Shown here: piece after piece, positions 46,164 to 55,788 of the stretch
How positions within the stretch are numbered: position 1 is the stretch's first letter
Layout of the letters: each line of letters starts with the position of its first letter
NCBI GenBank assembly: GCA_958295835.1
Contig: OY282378.1
Coordinates: 1,381,001 to 1,445,000 of the forward strand
DNA: 64,000 bases
Reading direction: 5' to 3'
Origin: an uncultured Gammaproteobacteria bacterium
Lineage (GTDB): Bacteria; Pseudomonadota; Gammaproteobacteria; HK1
Notes under the pieces: generated by a model
The model's input: only the letters and a program-made list of their open reading frames with translations
Database searches by the model: none
Told to the model about the DNA's origin: nothing
Program-made: the position numbers and the translations under genes

Positions 46164-46613
46164 CTACACTGGCCACCACTGTTCACTGAATCCTTTGGCA
46201 CGAATTCGGAGTATACTTGGCTCCGTATTGAACTTGAGTCTGTTGCTAGTGGCCCTGCCCGTATCCGTACCACCGTGAATCTTCCCATCAGGATGTCCAG
46301 TAAAATGAATCCGCCATTTTTCCAAACGTGGATGAAACAACGGACATTCCTTTCCCGTCTGACAATCGTAGCCTGTAGTGTGCGTACTTTTTTCGCCATT
46401 ACATTTCAAGCATGCCCAAGTGAGATTTTGTATCTGAGCAGCCAATTCGGGATAAAGTGATCTGGGCTTTATGTGATCCGCTTGGAAACCGCGGCTACCC
46501 ACGGCCGTCCTTCCGCACGGCAGGCGGCAGTATCCGCACGGCGTCGAATCCGTCAATGGAGTCTCCAACGCAAGGAGTTTGCGATAATCTTGATTACCCA
46601 TTGTATTGTTCAT
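46164..46613 (-). CDS. HNH endonuclease
   Basis: 149 residues from the ATG at 46613 (a second ATG at 46601; the open frame reaches 46646). Zinc-type pair 'CGYC' and 'CLKCN' frame the HNH core 'GFQADHIKPRSLYPELAAQI' and 'NLTWACLKCNGEKST', with a later 'ECPLFHPRLEKWRIHFTGHP'. It is a compact cytoplasmic DNA nuclease. The start overlaps the end of the methylase-like gene by up to 20 bases, so the two are translated together and probably act together, in the manner of a restriction-modification or other defence pair. It is AT-rich like its partner. Confidence 0.85.
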   Translation of the reverse strand: MNNTMGNQDYRKLLALETPLTDSTPCGYCRLPCGRTAVGSRGFQADHIKPRSLYPELAAQIQNLTWACLKCNGEKSTHTTGYDCQTGKECPLFHPRLEKWRIHFTGHPDGKIHGGTDTGRATSNRLKFNTEPSILRIRAKGFSEQWWPV

Positions 46614-49110
46614 CAGCGACCGATGACTTATCAATCGAAACTTCATAATCTTCGCCCCTGAGTATCAGGCATCCATCTTTTTCCTGTTCAGCAACAGCGT
46701 ACAAACACAGCCGTGAACGATGATCGGGATCTGCCTCTGGTGTCAGTTTGTCCAATTCATCCAACAACTGTTCAAGCCTGCCTTGATCGGATACACACTC
46801 CTGAGCCCAGCGATACGGAATTGCATGATTGTATCCCAGGATGCAACCGAGTCCGAGAATAACGTAGCCTTCTTTCTTCTCAAAATCGTATGCTGTACAA
46901 ATCTCCAGTTCTTCTTCCAGAGACAGAGTCGGGTGAAACAGTTCATAGGACGTTGTTCCGAATGAAAAACGTGATGCACGGTATGCTGAACCAATTCTTG
47001 TAATTCTGTTATTAGATGGCAAGGGAAATTTACCCATACTTCGGGGAGACAAATCCCGCCCTGCGAAAGCGAATAGATGAAGCCACAGGCGTCCAAGTGT
47101 ACTGGTCAGAATCATGGCAACACCACGAGCGAACTCCAATGCCTTCGAAGAACGTGGCGTACATACGAAGAAGCGATTGCTTAGCAATAGTGGCTGCTCG
47201 AATACTATAGTTTGCAGGTTCCGGACACCTTCATATATCCGTTGGGGCATTGCTATCTGAGGCAACATATGAATCTCTGATCGATAGTCGTGAGCGGTAC
47301 GGCCGAGGAATTTTCTAGTCCATTCGCTGTCAACGGATATATCGGCATACCGAATATATGCGGGTTTTGTATCACCATAACGCATCTGATGTAGCGACTT
47401 CATGAACGGTAAATCACCACCGCCACGAAACATCTTTGGAACGTCATCTACCTTCTTCAACTGGAGTCCTATTCTGACGTTGTACAAGTCTCCAAGCTTC
47501 GAACAGCGAATTAGTCGTCTTTGCAAATGACGCGCATCTGCTGACAACAAAAGACGATCATCAACCCTCTGACTGGACGGGGTGTAACCGATCGTATGGA
47601 CGATCCCCTTGTGATCCAGGCGCTTCCAGATTGTTGTCGTTATTGGTTGACCCCGGGAAATCACGGTGGCAACAGCCTGCGCACGCCCCCCCGTTATCGC
47701 TCCCCATGGAAGCTCCCATACCGATTCGATCTGGAAATCGGAAGCTATACGTCCGCGAAGTGCAATGTCGGCAGGACTTCGGTTCGTCCAGATTGATCGA
47801 GGAGAAATCGTGGCAATCCAACCGGATCTTCTCTTTGCCAAAATCTCAGTGTACAAATCTAGCATTTTGGCTGCTTTGTTTCGCGATTTTCCCTTTCCGT
47901 CCCAAGGCAGATTTCCGACCAACACCCATTCCCGTTCGAGAGACAACCGAGTTACTGATGTTTCTGCTCGTTCTTCGTCGATCTGCCAGCCGATTTTATC
48001 CCAACCAAAAGCCAAATCGAGGGCGATACGCGCAAAATCGGTCGAAAGGGATGAATGATCCGTACCGTAAAGCCAGTCACGGAGATTCGGCATTGCGTCG
48101 CCTTTGGAAGCCCATGTCGACCATAAGGCATGTCCGGCAGCGACAAGAAACGTTCCCGTTCCGACCGTTGGATCACATATACCCATTCCCTCACGAAGAG
48201 GGATCGATGCCATCATATCCCAAGCGTAGGGTCTAGGCGTCGGAAACAGATCGATGGCCGCACGCGTCCGCCTCAACGCCGGAGACCTGAATGCCTTTAC
48301 GACAAATATAGGATCCACAGTTGAGAATTCGAACTTGATCAATTTTTCCAGGACACGTTCGGATATTGCCAGGCGTTCAGTATCGTCAAATTTTGTGCTG
48401 CTTCGTAACCAGGGTCTCGGATAATGTTTGGCCCGTTCCGCGAACTCGGAGACTGCCTCGCGCCCCAAATCAGAAGCAACGTCCCATTCAAGATCTCTGC
48501 CTACCCGAAGGGCTAGTGTACGAAACAGCCATCGAATTTTGTCGTTATTGTGTTCGCCGGATGTTTCGTTTGCAGCCTTGGGCATAATTTCGGCTACAAG
48601 TCTGGAAAGCTCCTTGCTGGCTTGGTCGATGCTGGGCCTGACCGCCCACTCGCCGAACGATCGACCTTTTGGATCGGCCTCATACAGCGCATATTGTCGA
48701 AGACGAATCTTCTGCTCTGCTACAATGGAGCGATCGAGTTCTCGACTATAATTGTTAACAAGAGATTCAATTTGGTCAATAGGTACTCGATTTTTATGCT
48801 GTCTAATATCTGTGGCATCCAGGAGCCAGAGTTCAATTTCTTCGTCGTCACACAGCAAGACATGACTCAGTGTACGCAGGGCGATGCGTTTCGCAAAATT
48901 CTTGGTGGGAATACCATTTTTCTCCGTAACCGCCACCGCACTTCTGAATTGATCGAACGGACGCCCCCAGAAAGCGGTCAATGAAAGATACGGTGCATCT
49001 TCCCCTGGAATTACAGTACGCGGCATCCAATTTTTCTTGATTAGTGCATTCGAGTATCCGAGCTCGTTGAGTGATCGGTGAATCGCCTCGACTGAACCAT
49101 TGGATAGCAT
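46594..49110 (-). CDS. N6-adenine DNA methylase-like protein with atypical motif IV
   Basis: 838 residues from ATG 49110 (GGGAGAGAG upstream). Motif I is 'CDPTVGTGTFLVAAGHALWS' (about 310-330). Where NPPY/F is expected there is 'VLVGNLPWDGKGKSRNKAAK' (about 400-420), i.e. NLPW. Further methylase-like parts: 'IATISPRSIWTNRSPADIAL' and 'WELPWGAITGGRAQAVATVI'. The N-terminal 250 residues ('KKNWMPRTVIPGEDAPYLSL') look like a separate accessory or target-handling domain, and the C-terminal part a specificity domain. It is coupled to the HNH gene. Whether it methylates DNA or only flips and recognises it is open, because the N-P-P-Y/F motif is altered. Confidence 0.75.
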   Translation of the reverse strand: MLSNGSVEAIHRSLNELGYSNALIKKNWMPRTVIPGEDAPYLSLTAFWGRPFDQFRSAVAVTEKNGIPTKNFAKRIALRTLSHVLLCDDEEIELWLLDATDIRQHKNRVPIDQIESLVNNYSRELDRSIVAEQKIRLRQYALYEADPKGRSFGEWAVRPSIDQASKELSRLVAEIMPKAANETSGEHNNDKIRWLFRTLALRVGRDLEWDVASDLGREAVSEFAERAKHYPRPWLRSSTKFDDTERLAISERVLEKLIKFEFSTVDPIFVVKAFRSPALRRTRAAIDLFPTPRPYAWDMMASIPLREGMGICDPTVGTGTFLVAAGHALWSTWASKGDAMPNLRDWLYGTDHSSLSTDFARIALDLAFGWDKIGWQIDEERAETSVTRLSLEREWVLVGNLPWDGKGKSRNKAAKMLDLYTEILAKRRSGWIATISPRSIWTNRSPADIALRGRIASDFQIESVWELPWGAITGGRAQAVATVISRGQPITTTIWKRLDHKGIVHTIGYTPSSQRVDDRLLLSADARHLQRRLIRCSKLGDLYNVRIGLQLKKVDDVPKMFRGGGDLPFMKSLHQMRYGDTKPAYIRYADISVDSEWTRKFLGRTAHDYRSEIHMLPQIAMPQRIYEGVRNLQTIVFEQPLLLSNRFFVCTPRSSKALEFARGVAMILTSTLGRLWLHLFAFAGRDLSPRSMGKFPLPSNNRITRIGSAYRASRFSFGTTSYELFHPTLSLEEELEICTAYDFEKKEGYVILGLGCILGYNHAIPYRWAQECVSDQGRLEQLLDELDKLTPEADPDHRSRLCLYAVAEQEKDGCLILRGEDYEVSIDKSSVADEQYNG

Positions 49111-49325
49111 ATCTCTCTCCCGTCGGCCAGCCTGTCATATCTCGTTTCGCTCGACAGGCAAAGCAGCTTGTGTAGCGAATGCGCTCGTTTATACAGGCAA
49201 ACCTTCAGCCGTGTAGAAAATTCCGGAGAGAAATGTAAACATTTTGACGCACGGACTGGTTCATGAGCACAGTTTCTCCGGGTACGCAACCGCCAGGAGA
49301 GCCGGCTCTCCAAGCGTTATCCGCA
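49111..49325. other. Upstream region of the methylase/HNH pair
   Basis: No gene is seen. AT-rich on the side next to the methylase, becoming GC-rich toward the first Rpn copy, so it marks the edge of the imported AT-rich segment. A promoter for the methylase gene is expected here; no confident -35/-10 pair was identified. Confidence 0.3.
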
Positions 49326-50355
49326 TCACGCCCTGCCGTCCGTATCCCCCGCGCGGCCCACGCTTCCTGCCCGTTCGAGCAACTCGGCGCCCGTCTCGCA
49401 TTCGATGATCCACTCCCCGATCTCGGCCAGTCGCTCCGGGTTCGAGAGTCCATTCAACAGATCCGAAAGTCGTTCGGCCGCCTCTGCGTCGAACTTCCGC
49501 GCCGCCTGGCGGCGCAACAGCGCCCGTTGGCCCTGCGAGATGCCATGCTCAAGGCCCTGTTCACGGCCTTCCTCACGACCTTCCTCACGGCCTTCCTCGA
49601 ACCACTGCCTCGTCCATTCCTGCACCTGTTCTTCCAGCATCGTCCTCACCTCCTCCAACTCCGCCGTCCGCTCCAAGGTCGCCTCCGGGAACCGTCCCCG
49701 CAACAGCACCTGTTCGGATCCACTCCCCGAACGCCCGCTTCAGCTCGCGCTCGCCCGGACCCGGCACCCAAGCCAGCAGCGCATCCAGCGCACGCTCCAA
49801 CTCCGCCAGCGTGTGGCTGTTCTCCAGCAGGATCAGCGCCGACACCAGATTCCGGTGCGGCAAATCGTCCGCCCCATACCTTCCAGCGTCAAGCACGAAG
49901 TACTGCTGGGATGGTTGATACCACGCCAGCGCCTCCGCCCTCACCGGCGAACACATCTCCGACACCTCGCGCGCCGCCGTCCACCGCGACCGGCGGCCGT
50001 TGTAGAAGACCACCGGCAACACCGGCGGCAGCTTGCCGTCCGGGTTCGACTCTCCGCGCCGGAGCAGGTCCTGGTACAGCAGCCCGGTATAGGTCAGCAG
50101 GCGCACCGCCATGGACCGGTCCACGGTGGACTGGAACTCCAGCGGCACGTACAGCCAAGTCTCGCCGCAGCACAGACGCCACACCAGGTCGCCGTGGCGC
50201 CGGCGCAGGTCGTCGCTGACGAAGGCGGCGGACCGGTTCTCCAGCGTGGCGAAATCGAGGGTATCGCTCCACGGTCCGGTGACGAACCCGCGCAGGAGGT
50301 CTTCGACCATCCGGGGATGGGAGAACAGGAGCTTGCCGGAGGCGTCTTGGGGCAT
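49326..50355 (-). pseudogene. Rpn-family nuclease / transposase_31 protein, frameshifted copy
   Basis: From ATG 50355 (MPQDASGKLLFSHPRMVEDL) the frame carries the PD-(D/E)xK Rpn fold: 'WSDTLDFATLENRSAAFVSD', 'YVPLEFQSTVDRSMAVRLLT' (E-x-Q) and 'PVLPVVFYNGRRSRWTAARE'. Near 49,712 one extra base relative to the sister copy breaks the frame; the rest continues in another frame as 'LLRGRFPEATLERTAELEEV' to 'GRA'. This copy also has three EEGR units ('FEEGREEGREEGREQGLEHG') where the sister has one. Rpn proteins are recombination-promoting nucleases. Confidence 0.82.
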
Positions 50356-50469
50356 GCGCGCACCGTGTCGTGTGGATGCGGGCACCATGGGGCTGCATCG
50401 GAGCCTGTGCACAGGGCTCCGGGTCGGGGAAGACGTAGGCGATGGGCGCCTGTGCCGTGCGGCGAGCGC
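49362..50469. repeat. Direct repeat of about 1.1 kb, copy 1 (Rpn gene plus upstream flank)
   Basis: Matches 50,859-51,940 with scattered substitutions, a 24-bp expansion and a one-base insertion. The similarity extends about 115 bp beyond the start codon, so a unit larger than the gene was duplicated. Confidence 0.85.
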
Positions 50470-50833
50470 TCGGAGGCCGAACGGCCGGTTGCCGAAGTTG
50501 GCCAGTGGAGAACGGAGCGAGTCACCAACTGAGGTATATCTTCGAGAAGGTCGCTGACATCGCGCAGCCTGCAATAATCGGAAATCGTTTTGAACAGAAC
50601 TTGGCGCAGCTTCCGGTAGCAGGATGCATCGATACCTATCTCGACGGCGAGCTCGCGAACGGAAATATCGGGGGCATCCAACTGACGCCGTGGGGAATGG
50701 TCACGCATCAAAAGCCGGTAACGCCGATGACGTGACCGATCTGCATGATGAAGACATATGTCCCGTATGTAGATCTTTCCACGATTGAAATATACCGCGG
50801 CGACGATCATCCATCCGCGACATCCTGGCCCGG
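50356..50833 (-). other. Spacer between the two Rpn copies with a HigB-like toxin scrap
   Basis: Besides the flank of repeat copy 1, the middle of this spacer (about 50,715-50,810, minus strand) reads 'MIVAAVYFNRGKIYIRDICL' then 'HHADRS', which resembles the C-terminal end of HigB mRNA-interferase toxins. Nothing of the toxin's N-terminal part or of a HigA antitoxin is recognisable. The rest of the spacer shows no gene. Confidence 0.35.
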
Positions 50834-51826
50834 CTATCCGTCCGTTACGTGGCCTGCCCTTCCTGCCCGTTCGAGCAACTCGGCGCCCGTCTCGCACTCG
50901 ATGATCCACTCCCCGATCTCGGCCAGCCGCTCCGGGTTCGAGAGTCCATTCAGCAGCTCCGAAAGTCGTTCGGCCGCCTCTGCGTCGAACTTCCACGCCG
51001 CCTGGCGGCGCAACAGCGCCCGTTGGCCCTGCGAGATGCCATGCTCAAGGCCCTGTTCACGGCCTTCCTCGAACCACTGCCTCGTCCATTCCTGCACCTG
51101 TTCTTCCAGCATCGTCCTCACCTCCTCCAACCCCGCCGCCCGCTCCAAGGTCGCCTCCGGGAACCGCCCCCGCAACAGCACCTGCCGGATCCACTCCCAG
51201 AACGCCCGTTTCAGTCCGTACTCGCCCGGACCCGGCACCCAAGCCAGCAACGCATCCAGCGCACGTTCCAACTCCGCCGGTGTGCGGCTGTTCTCCAGCA
51301 GGATCAGCGCCGACACCAGATTCCCGCGCGGCAAATCGTCCGCCCCGTACCTTCCAGCGTCAAGCACGAAGTACCGCTGGGATGGTTGATACCACCCCAG
51401 CGCCTCCGCCCTCACCGGCGAACACATCTCCGACACCTCGCGCGCCGCCGTCCACCGCGAGCGGCGGCCGTTGTAGAAGACCACCGGCAGCACCGGGGGC
51501 AGCTTCCCGTCCGGGTTCAACTCTCCGCGCCGGAGCAGGTCCTGGTACAGCAACCCGGTATAGGTCAGCAGGCGCACGGCCATGGACCGGTCCACGGTGG
51601 ACTGGAACTCCAGCGGCACGTAGAGCCAGGTCTCGCCGCAGCGCAGCCGCCACAGCAGGTCGCCGTGGCGCCGGCGCAGGTCGTCGCTGACGAAGGCGGC
51701 GGACCGGTTCTCCAGCGTGGCGAAGTCCAGGGCATCGCTCCACGGTCCGGTGACGAACCCGCGCAGGAGGTCTTCGACCATCCGGGGATGGGAGAACAGG
51801 AGCTTGCCGGAGGCGTCTTGGGGCAT
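50834..51826 (-). CDS. Rpn-family recombination-promoting nuclease / putative transposase
   Basis: 330 residues from ATG 51826 (a GTG at 51856 would add ten). It is the intact sister of the frameshifted copy at 49,326-50,355. Rpn/transposase_31 features: 'GKLLFSHPRMVEDLLRGFVT', 'LENRSAAFVSDDLRRRHGDL', 'WLYVPLEFQSTVDRSMAVRL' with the nuclease Glu, and 'PPVLPVVFYNGRRSRW'. The C-terminal half has the usual coiled region 'EEQVQEWTRQWFEEGREQGL' ending in a helical domain. Such proteins cut DNA and promote RecA-independent recombination, fitting the scrambled surroundings. Confidence 0.85.
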   Translation of the reverse strand: MPQDASGKLLFSHPRMVEDLLRGFVTGPWSDALDFATLENRSAAFVSDDLRRRHGDLLWRLRCGETWLYVPLEFQSTVDRSMAVRLLTYTGLLYQDLLRRGELNPDGKLPPVLPVVFYNGRRSRWTAAREVSEMCSPVRAEALGWYQPSQRYFVLDAGRYGADDLPRGNLVSALILLENSRTPAELERALDALLAWVPGPGEYGLKRAFWEWIRQVLLRGRFPEATLERAAGLEEVRTMLEEQVQEWTRQWFEEGREQGLEHGISQGQRALLRRQAAWKFDAEAAERLSELLNGLSNPERLAEIGEWIIECETGAELLERAGRAGHVTDG

Positions 51827-51940
51827 GCGCGCACCGTGTCGTGTGGATGCGGGCACCGTAGGGCTGCATCGGAGCCTGTGTACAGGGCTCCGGGTCGGGG
51901 AAGACGTAGGCGATGGGCGCCTGTGCCGTGTGGCGAGCGC
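50859..51940. repeat. Direct repeat of about 1.1 kb, copy 2
   Basis: Partner of 49,362-50,469; carries the intact Rpn gene and its upstream flank and ends about 95 bp before the pglY start. Confidence 0.85.
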
Positions 51941-52035
51941 CGTGCGACGCCAAGCGGCATGGTGGCATTGGCAAGGCCGTTCCCGGTAAGTTTCCGCTTG
52001 GCCGTAGCGCCATCCCCCAGCGGAGCCCCGAGACC

Positions 52036-55000
52036 GTGACCACCATCGCCGACGTCTTCGATCTCCCCAAGCGCGTCCATCAGGGCGATTTCGTGCTGCG
52101 GCTCTCGGAGGGGGTGGAGCGGGCCGGGCAGACGTTGAGCGACTACGTGGTGACCCCGCAGCTCGCGCGTTGCTTCGATGATGCGCTGTCGCTGATCGGC
52201 AGCGCGGTCGGAGCGAATACCAGCAAGGGCGCGTACCTGCACGGCAGCTTCGGCAGCGGCAAGAGCCACTTCATGGCGGTGCTGACGCTGCTGTTGCGCG
52301 GCGACTCGGGCGCCCGTTCGACACCTGAGCTTGCCGGCGCCGTCGCGAAGTCCAACGCATGGACCACCGGCCGGCGCTTCCTGGTCGTCCCGTACCACAT
52401 GATCGGCGCGACGAGCATGGAGTCGGCGATCCTCGGGCACTATGCCGAGCACGTCCGCGCCAAGCATCCGGAGGCGCCCACCCCCGGGTTCTATCAGGCG
52501 GAACGCCTGTTCGCGAACGCACGAAACCTGCGTGCCAGGATGGGCGACGAGCTGTTCTTCCGGACGCTGAACGACGCGGTCCGGGACGGCGTGGACGGCG
52601 GAGGCGGCGGATGGGGCGCGCTCGGGAGCGGCTGGGACGCGGCCGGCTTCGATGCGGCGCTGGATGCAGCGCCCCGCGACGACGAACGCCTGCGTCTGGT
52701 GGGCGACCTGATCGACGCCTTCTTCAGCGCCGCTCGCACCGTCGACGCGGCGGACGGCGAGCGCTTCGTTCCTCTCGACGAAGGGTTGAGCGTCATGTCC
52801 CGGCACGCGCGGGAGCTGGGCTACGACGCCCTGATCCTGTTCCTGGACGAGCTGGTCCTGTGGCTCGCGAGCCATGCGGCGGACCCCGCGTTCGTCAATC
52901 GCGAAGGACAGAAGGTCGCGAAGCTCGTGGAGGCCATGCAGTCCGACCGGCCGATCCCGATCGTGAGCTTCATCGCGCGCCAGCGGGATCTGCGCGAGCT
53001 TGTCGGGGAGCATCTGCCCGGCGCCGGGCAGCTCGGCTTCGCCGACGTGCTGAACTGGTGGGAGGCGCGCTTCGACACCATCACGCTCGAAGACCGCAAC
53101 CTGCCGGACATCGTGGAGCGTCGCGTGTTGCGCCCGAAGAACGAGGCGGCGCGGGCGGAGCTCGCGGCCGCCTTCGAGCGGACCGCGCGGGTGCGCGCGG
53201 AGGTGCTGTCCACCCTGCTCACCCGTGACGGCGACCGCGCGATGTTCCGGCAGGTCTATCCGTTCACGCCCGCGCTCGTGCAGACCCTGATCGCCGTCTC
53301 CTCGCTCCTTCAGCGTGAGCGCACCGCCCTCAAGCTCATGCTGCAGCTCCTCGTCGAGCAGGGCCGTCGCCTCGAGCTCGGCGACCTCATCCCGGTCGGC
53401 GATCTGTTCGACGTCATCGCCGAGGGTGACGAGCCGTTCACGCAGGCAATGCGGCTGCGCTTCGACGATGCGAGGAAGCTCTACCGCACGAAGCTCCTGC
53501 CGTTGTTGGAGGGTGAGCACGGCGTGGCCGCCGCCGACGTCAAGGCCGGCCGCACTGAAGCCCGCAAGGCGGCGGGCTTCCGCAACGACGATCGGCTGAT
53601 GAAGACGCTGCTGCTCTCGGCGCTCGCCGAGGGGGTCGAGGCGCTGCGGGCGCTCACCCCGGCGCGTCTGGCGGCGCTGAACCACGGCACCGTGCGCTCC
53701 CCGATCCCGGGCCAGGAGAGCCGGATCGTGCTCGGCAAGTGCCGGCAGTGGGCGGCGCAGGCGGGGGAGATCAAGGTCTCGGACGATACTGCCAACCCGG
53801 TGATCGCTCTCCGGATCGTGGGGGTGGACACCGAGAGCATCCTCGAGAACGCGAAGGCGCTGGACAATGACGGATACCGGATTCAGAAGGTACGCCAGCT
53901 CGTCTACGAGAGCCTGCATCTCGACGAGTCCCAGGACTGGCTGCCACAGCCTTGGGGGATGTCGTGGCGGGGCTCCAGGCGCACGTGCGAGATCCTGTTC
54001 CGCAACGTACGGGAGATAAGGCCGGAGGAATTCCACAACTCCGAGGGCCGGTGGCGAATCGTGATCGACTGGCCCTTCGACGAGCCTCGGCATACGCCGC
54101 TCGACGATCTGGCGCAGGTACGGAACTTCATCGCCAGGGGAGAGCCGGTCGATACCATCGTCTGGCTGCCGTGGTTCTTCACCGAATCGACCCGGCACGA
54201 TCTCGGACGGCTGGTGCTGCTCGATCAGGTGCTGACCGGCAACCGCCTCAACGAGTACGGGGCGCACCTTTCGCAGACCGACCGGGACCAGGCCCGCGGC
54301 CTGCTGGTCAACCAGCGCGATCAGATGCGGACACGTATCCGCAACTGCCTGCTCACCGCGTATGGCCTCTCTCGGGCCGACACCGACGCGGTCGACGACG
54401 GCCACGATCCGGAGGGGCACTTCATCTCCCTGGATCCGGGGATCGAGCTGCGGCCGCCGGTGGCGGCGAACATCGAAGAGGCGCTTCAGGACGTCTTCGG
54501 CCAGGCGCTGGCGGCGCGCTACCCGGATCACCCCGAGTTCGGGGTCGAGGTCAGGCGCCCGGCGCTACGCCGCGTGCTGGAGGTCGTGGAGCGGGCGGTG
54601 GCCCATCCCGAGGAACGGGTGGAGGTGGACCGGCGGGCGCGCGACGACGTGCGGCACATCGCCGTGCCGCTGCAGCTCGGCGAGATGGGGGAGCTGCACT
54701 TCAAGCTCGGCCGGAGATGGCCGGACGAGCTGGACCGCAAGCGCGCGCAGCATGGCGGCGACACCCTGAGCGCGGGCGAGCTGCGGGCCTGGATCGAGGC
54801 GCCGGAACGGCGCGGTCTCGACCGCGACGTGCAGAACCTCGTGATCCTGACGTTCGCGCGGCAGAAGGGGTTGAGCTTTACCCTCCGCGGCCAGCCGGCG
54901 AGTGCGGCCATCGAGACGCTCGACGACGGGCTCGTGCTGGAAGCGCAGGCGTTGCCCGACGCGGGGGACTGGGAGCGCGCGACAGATCTCGCGAACGCCG

Positions 55001-55788
55001 TGTTCGGCATCGAGGCATCGCGGTTGATGAACGCCCAGAACGTCGCCGGGCTGGCCCAGGCCCTCCGGGACGCGGCGGGCGAGCCGCATCGCGAGGCCGC
55101 CGGCGCGCTGGCCGATTCCCTGCGCACGCGGCTGGACGCGCGCGGCATCCGCGCGGCGGACGCCGATCGCTTCCGCACCGCCTCCGCGACACTGTCGCTC
55201 CTGTCCGCGCTCGACCGCGCGGAAGACGACGCGCTGGTAGCCACGCTCGCCGGCGCCAGCGTGCAGACCGGCGCGGTCGCGATGGGCCAGAGTCTGACGA
55301 GCGCGCGCTCCGTCGCCGCCGCCCTGGCCCCCGACCAATGGGAGGTCTTCGAGAGGATCGACACGCTCGCCGAGCCGTACCGGGAGCGTGCCCGGGAGAT
55401 CGCAACGAGCGTGGCCGACGCGCTCCGCCATGACGAGCACGTCACGCCGCTCGTGGACACCCTGCGGCGTTGCCGGACCCGGGCGCTGGATCTTCTGACC
55501 GAGGCTGCGACCGCGCCGCCATCCGCACCGCCTGACCCGCCGAAGCCGCCTGACCCGCCGGAGCCGGAGCCAGAACCGCCGAAGCCAGAGATCCCGAAGC
55601 CGGAGCCCCCGGCAACCCCGGACGAGGACGATCGCGGTACGACGACCGGTCGAAGGACGGTGGCGGCAGCCGAGGTCGGTCTCGTGTTCACGGAGATCGA
55701 GGCCGCCGTGCGTGAGGCCGGCGCCACCCGGGTCGAGATCGAGTGGAAGGTCTACTCGGGAGACACGGATCGGACGCCCTCGTCGTGA
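52036..55788 (+). CDS. pglY: BREX type 2 ATPase PglY
   Basis: 1,250 residues from the GTG at 52036 (MTTIADVFDLPKRVHQGDFV), with GGAG about ten bases upstream. The open frame reaches 51913 but that part is the flank of the Rpn repeat. Walker A is 'YLHGSFGSGKSHFMAVLTLL' (about 67-86) and Walker B 'DALILFLDELVLWLASH' (about 263-280). PglY is the large P-loop ATPase of BREX-2, the counterpart of BrxC. The C-terminal region ends in a Pro/Glu-rich linker ('PDPPKPPDPPEPEPEPPKPE') before a short conserved tail. The stop overlaps pglZ. Confidence 0.9.
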   Translation: MTTIADVFDLPKRVHQGDFVLRLSEGVERAGQTLSDYVVTPQLARCFDDALSLIGSAVGANTSKGAYLHGSFGSGKSHFMAVLTLLLRGDSGARSTPELAGAVAKSNAWTTGRRFLVVPYHMIGATSMESAILGHYAEHVRAKHPEAPTPGFYQAERLFANARNLRARMGDELFFRTLNDAVRDGVDGGGGGWGALGSGWDAAGFDAALDAAPRDDERLRLVGDLIDAFFSAARTVDAADGERFVPLDEGLSVMSRHARELGYDALILFLDELVLWLASHAADPAFVNREGQKVAKLVEAMQSDRPIPIVSFIARQRDLRELVGEHLPGAGQLGFADVLNWWEARFDTITLEDRNLPDIVERRVLRPKNEAARAELAAAFERTARVRAEVLSTLLTRDGDRAMFRQVYPFTPALVQTLIAVSSLLQRERTALKLMLQLLVEQGRRLELGDLIPVGDLFDVIAEGDEPFTQAMRLRFDDARKLYRTKLLPLLEGEHGVAAADVKAGRTEARKAAGFRNDDRLMKTLLLSALAEGVEALRALTPARLAALNHGTVRSPIPGQESRIVLGKCRQWAAQAGEIKVSDDTANPVIALRIVGVDTESILENAKALDNDGYRIQKVRQLVYESLHLDESQDWLPQPWGMSWRGSRRTCEILFRNVREIRPEEFHNSEGRWRIVIDWPFDEPRHTPLDDLAQVRNFIARGEPVDTIVWLPWFFTESTRHDLGRLVLLDQVLTGNRLNEYGAHLSQTDRDQARGLLVNQRDQMRTRIRNCLLTAYGLSRADTDAVDDGHDPEGHFISLDPGIELRPPVAANIEEALQDVFGQALAARYPDHPEFGVEVRRPALRRVLEVVERAVAHPEERVEVDRRARDDVRHIAVPLQLGEMGELHFKLGRRWPDELDRKRAQHGGDTLSAGELRAWIEAPERRGLDRDVQNLVILTFARQKGLSFTLRGQPASAAIETLDDGLVLEAQALPDAGDWERATDLANAVFGIEASRLMNAQNVAGLAQALRDAAGEPHREAAGALADSLRTRLDARGIRAADADRFRTASATLSLLSALDRAEDDALVATLAGASVQTGAVAMGQSLTSARSVAAALAPDQWEVFERIDTLAEPYRERAREIATSVADALRHDEHVTPLVDTLRRCRTRALDLLTEAATAPPSAPPDPPKPPDPPEPEPEPPKPEIPKPEPPATPDEDDRGTTTGRRTVAAAEVGLVFTEIEAAVREAGATRVEIEWKVYSGDTDRTPSS

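Noticed and set aside
50094..50996. Open minus-strand frame of 300 codons across the Rpn spacer
   Set aside because: It is out of frame with both Rpn genes, and its ends are antisense or shifted copies of Rpn sequence; only the small HigB-like part is of interest.
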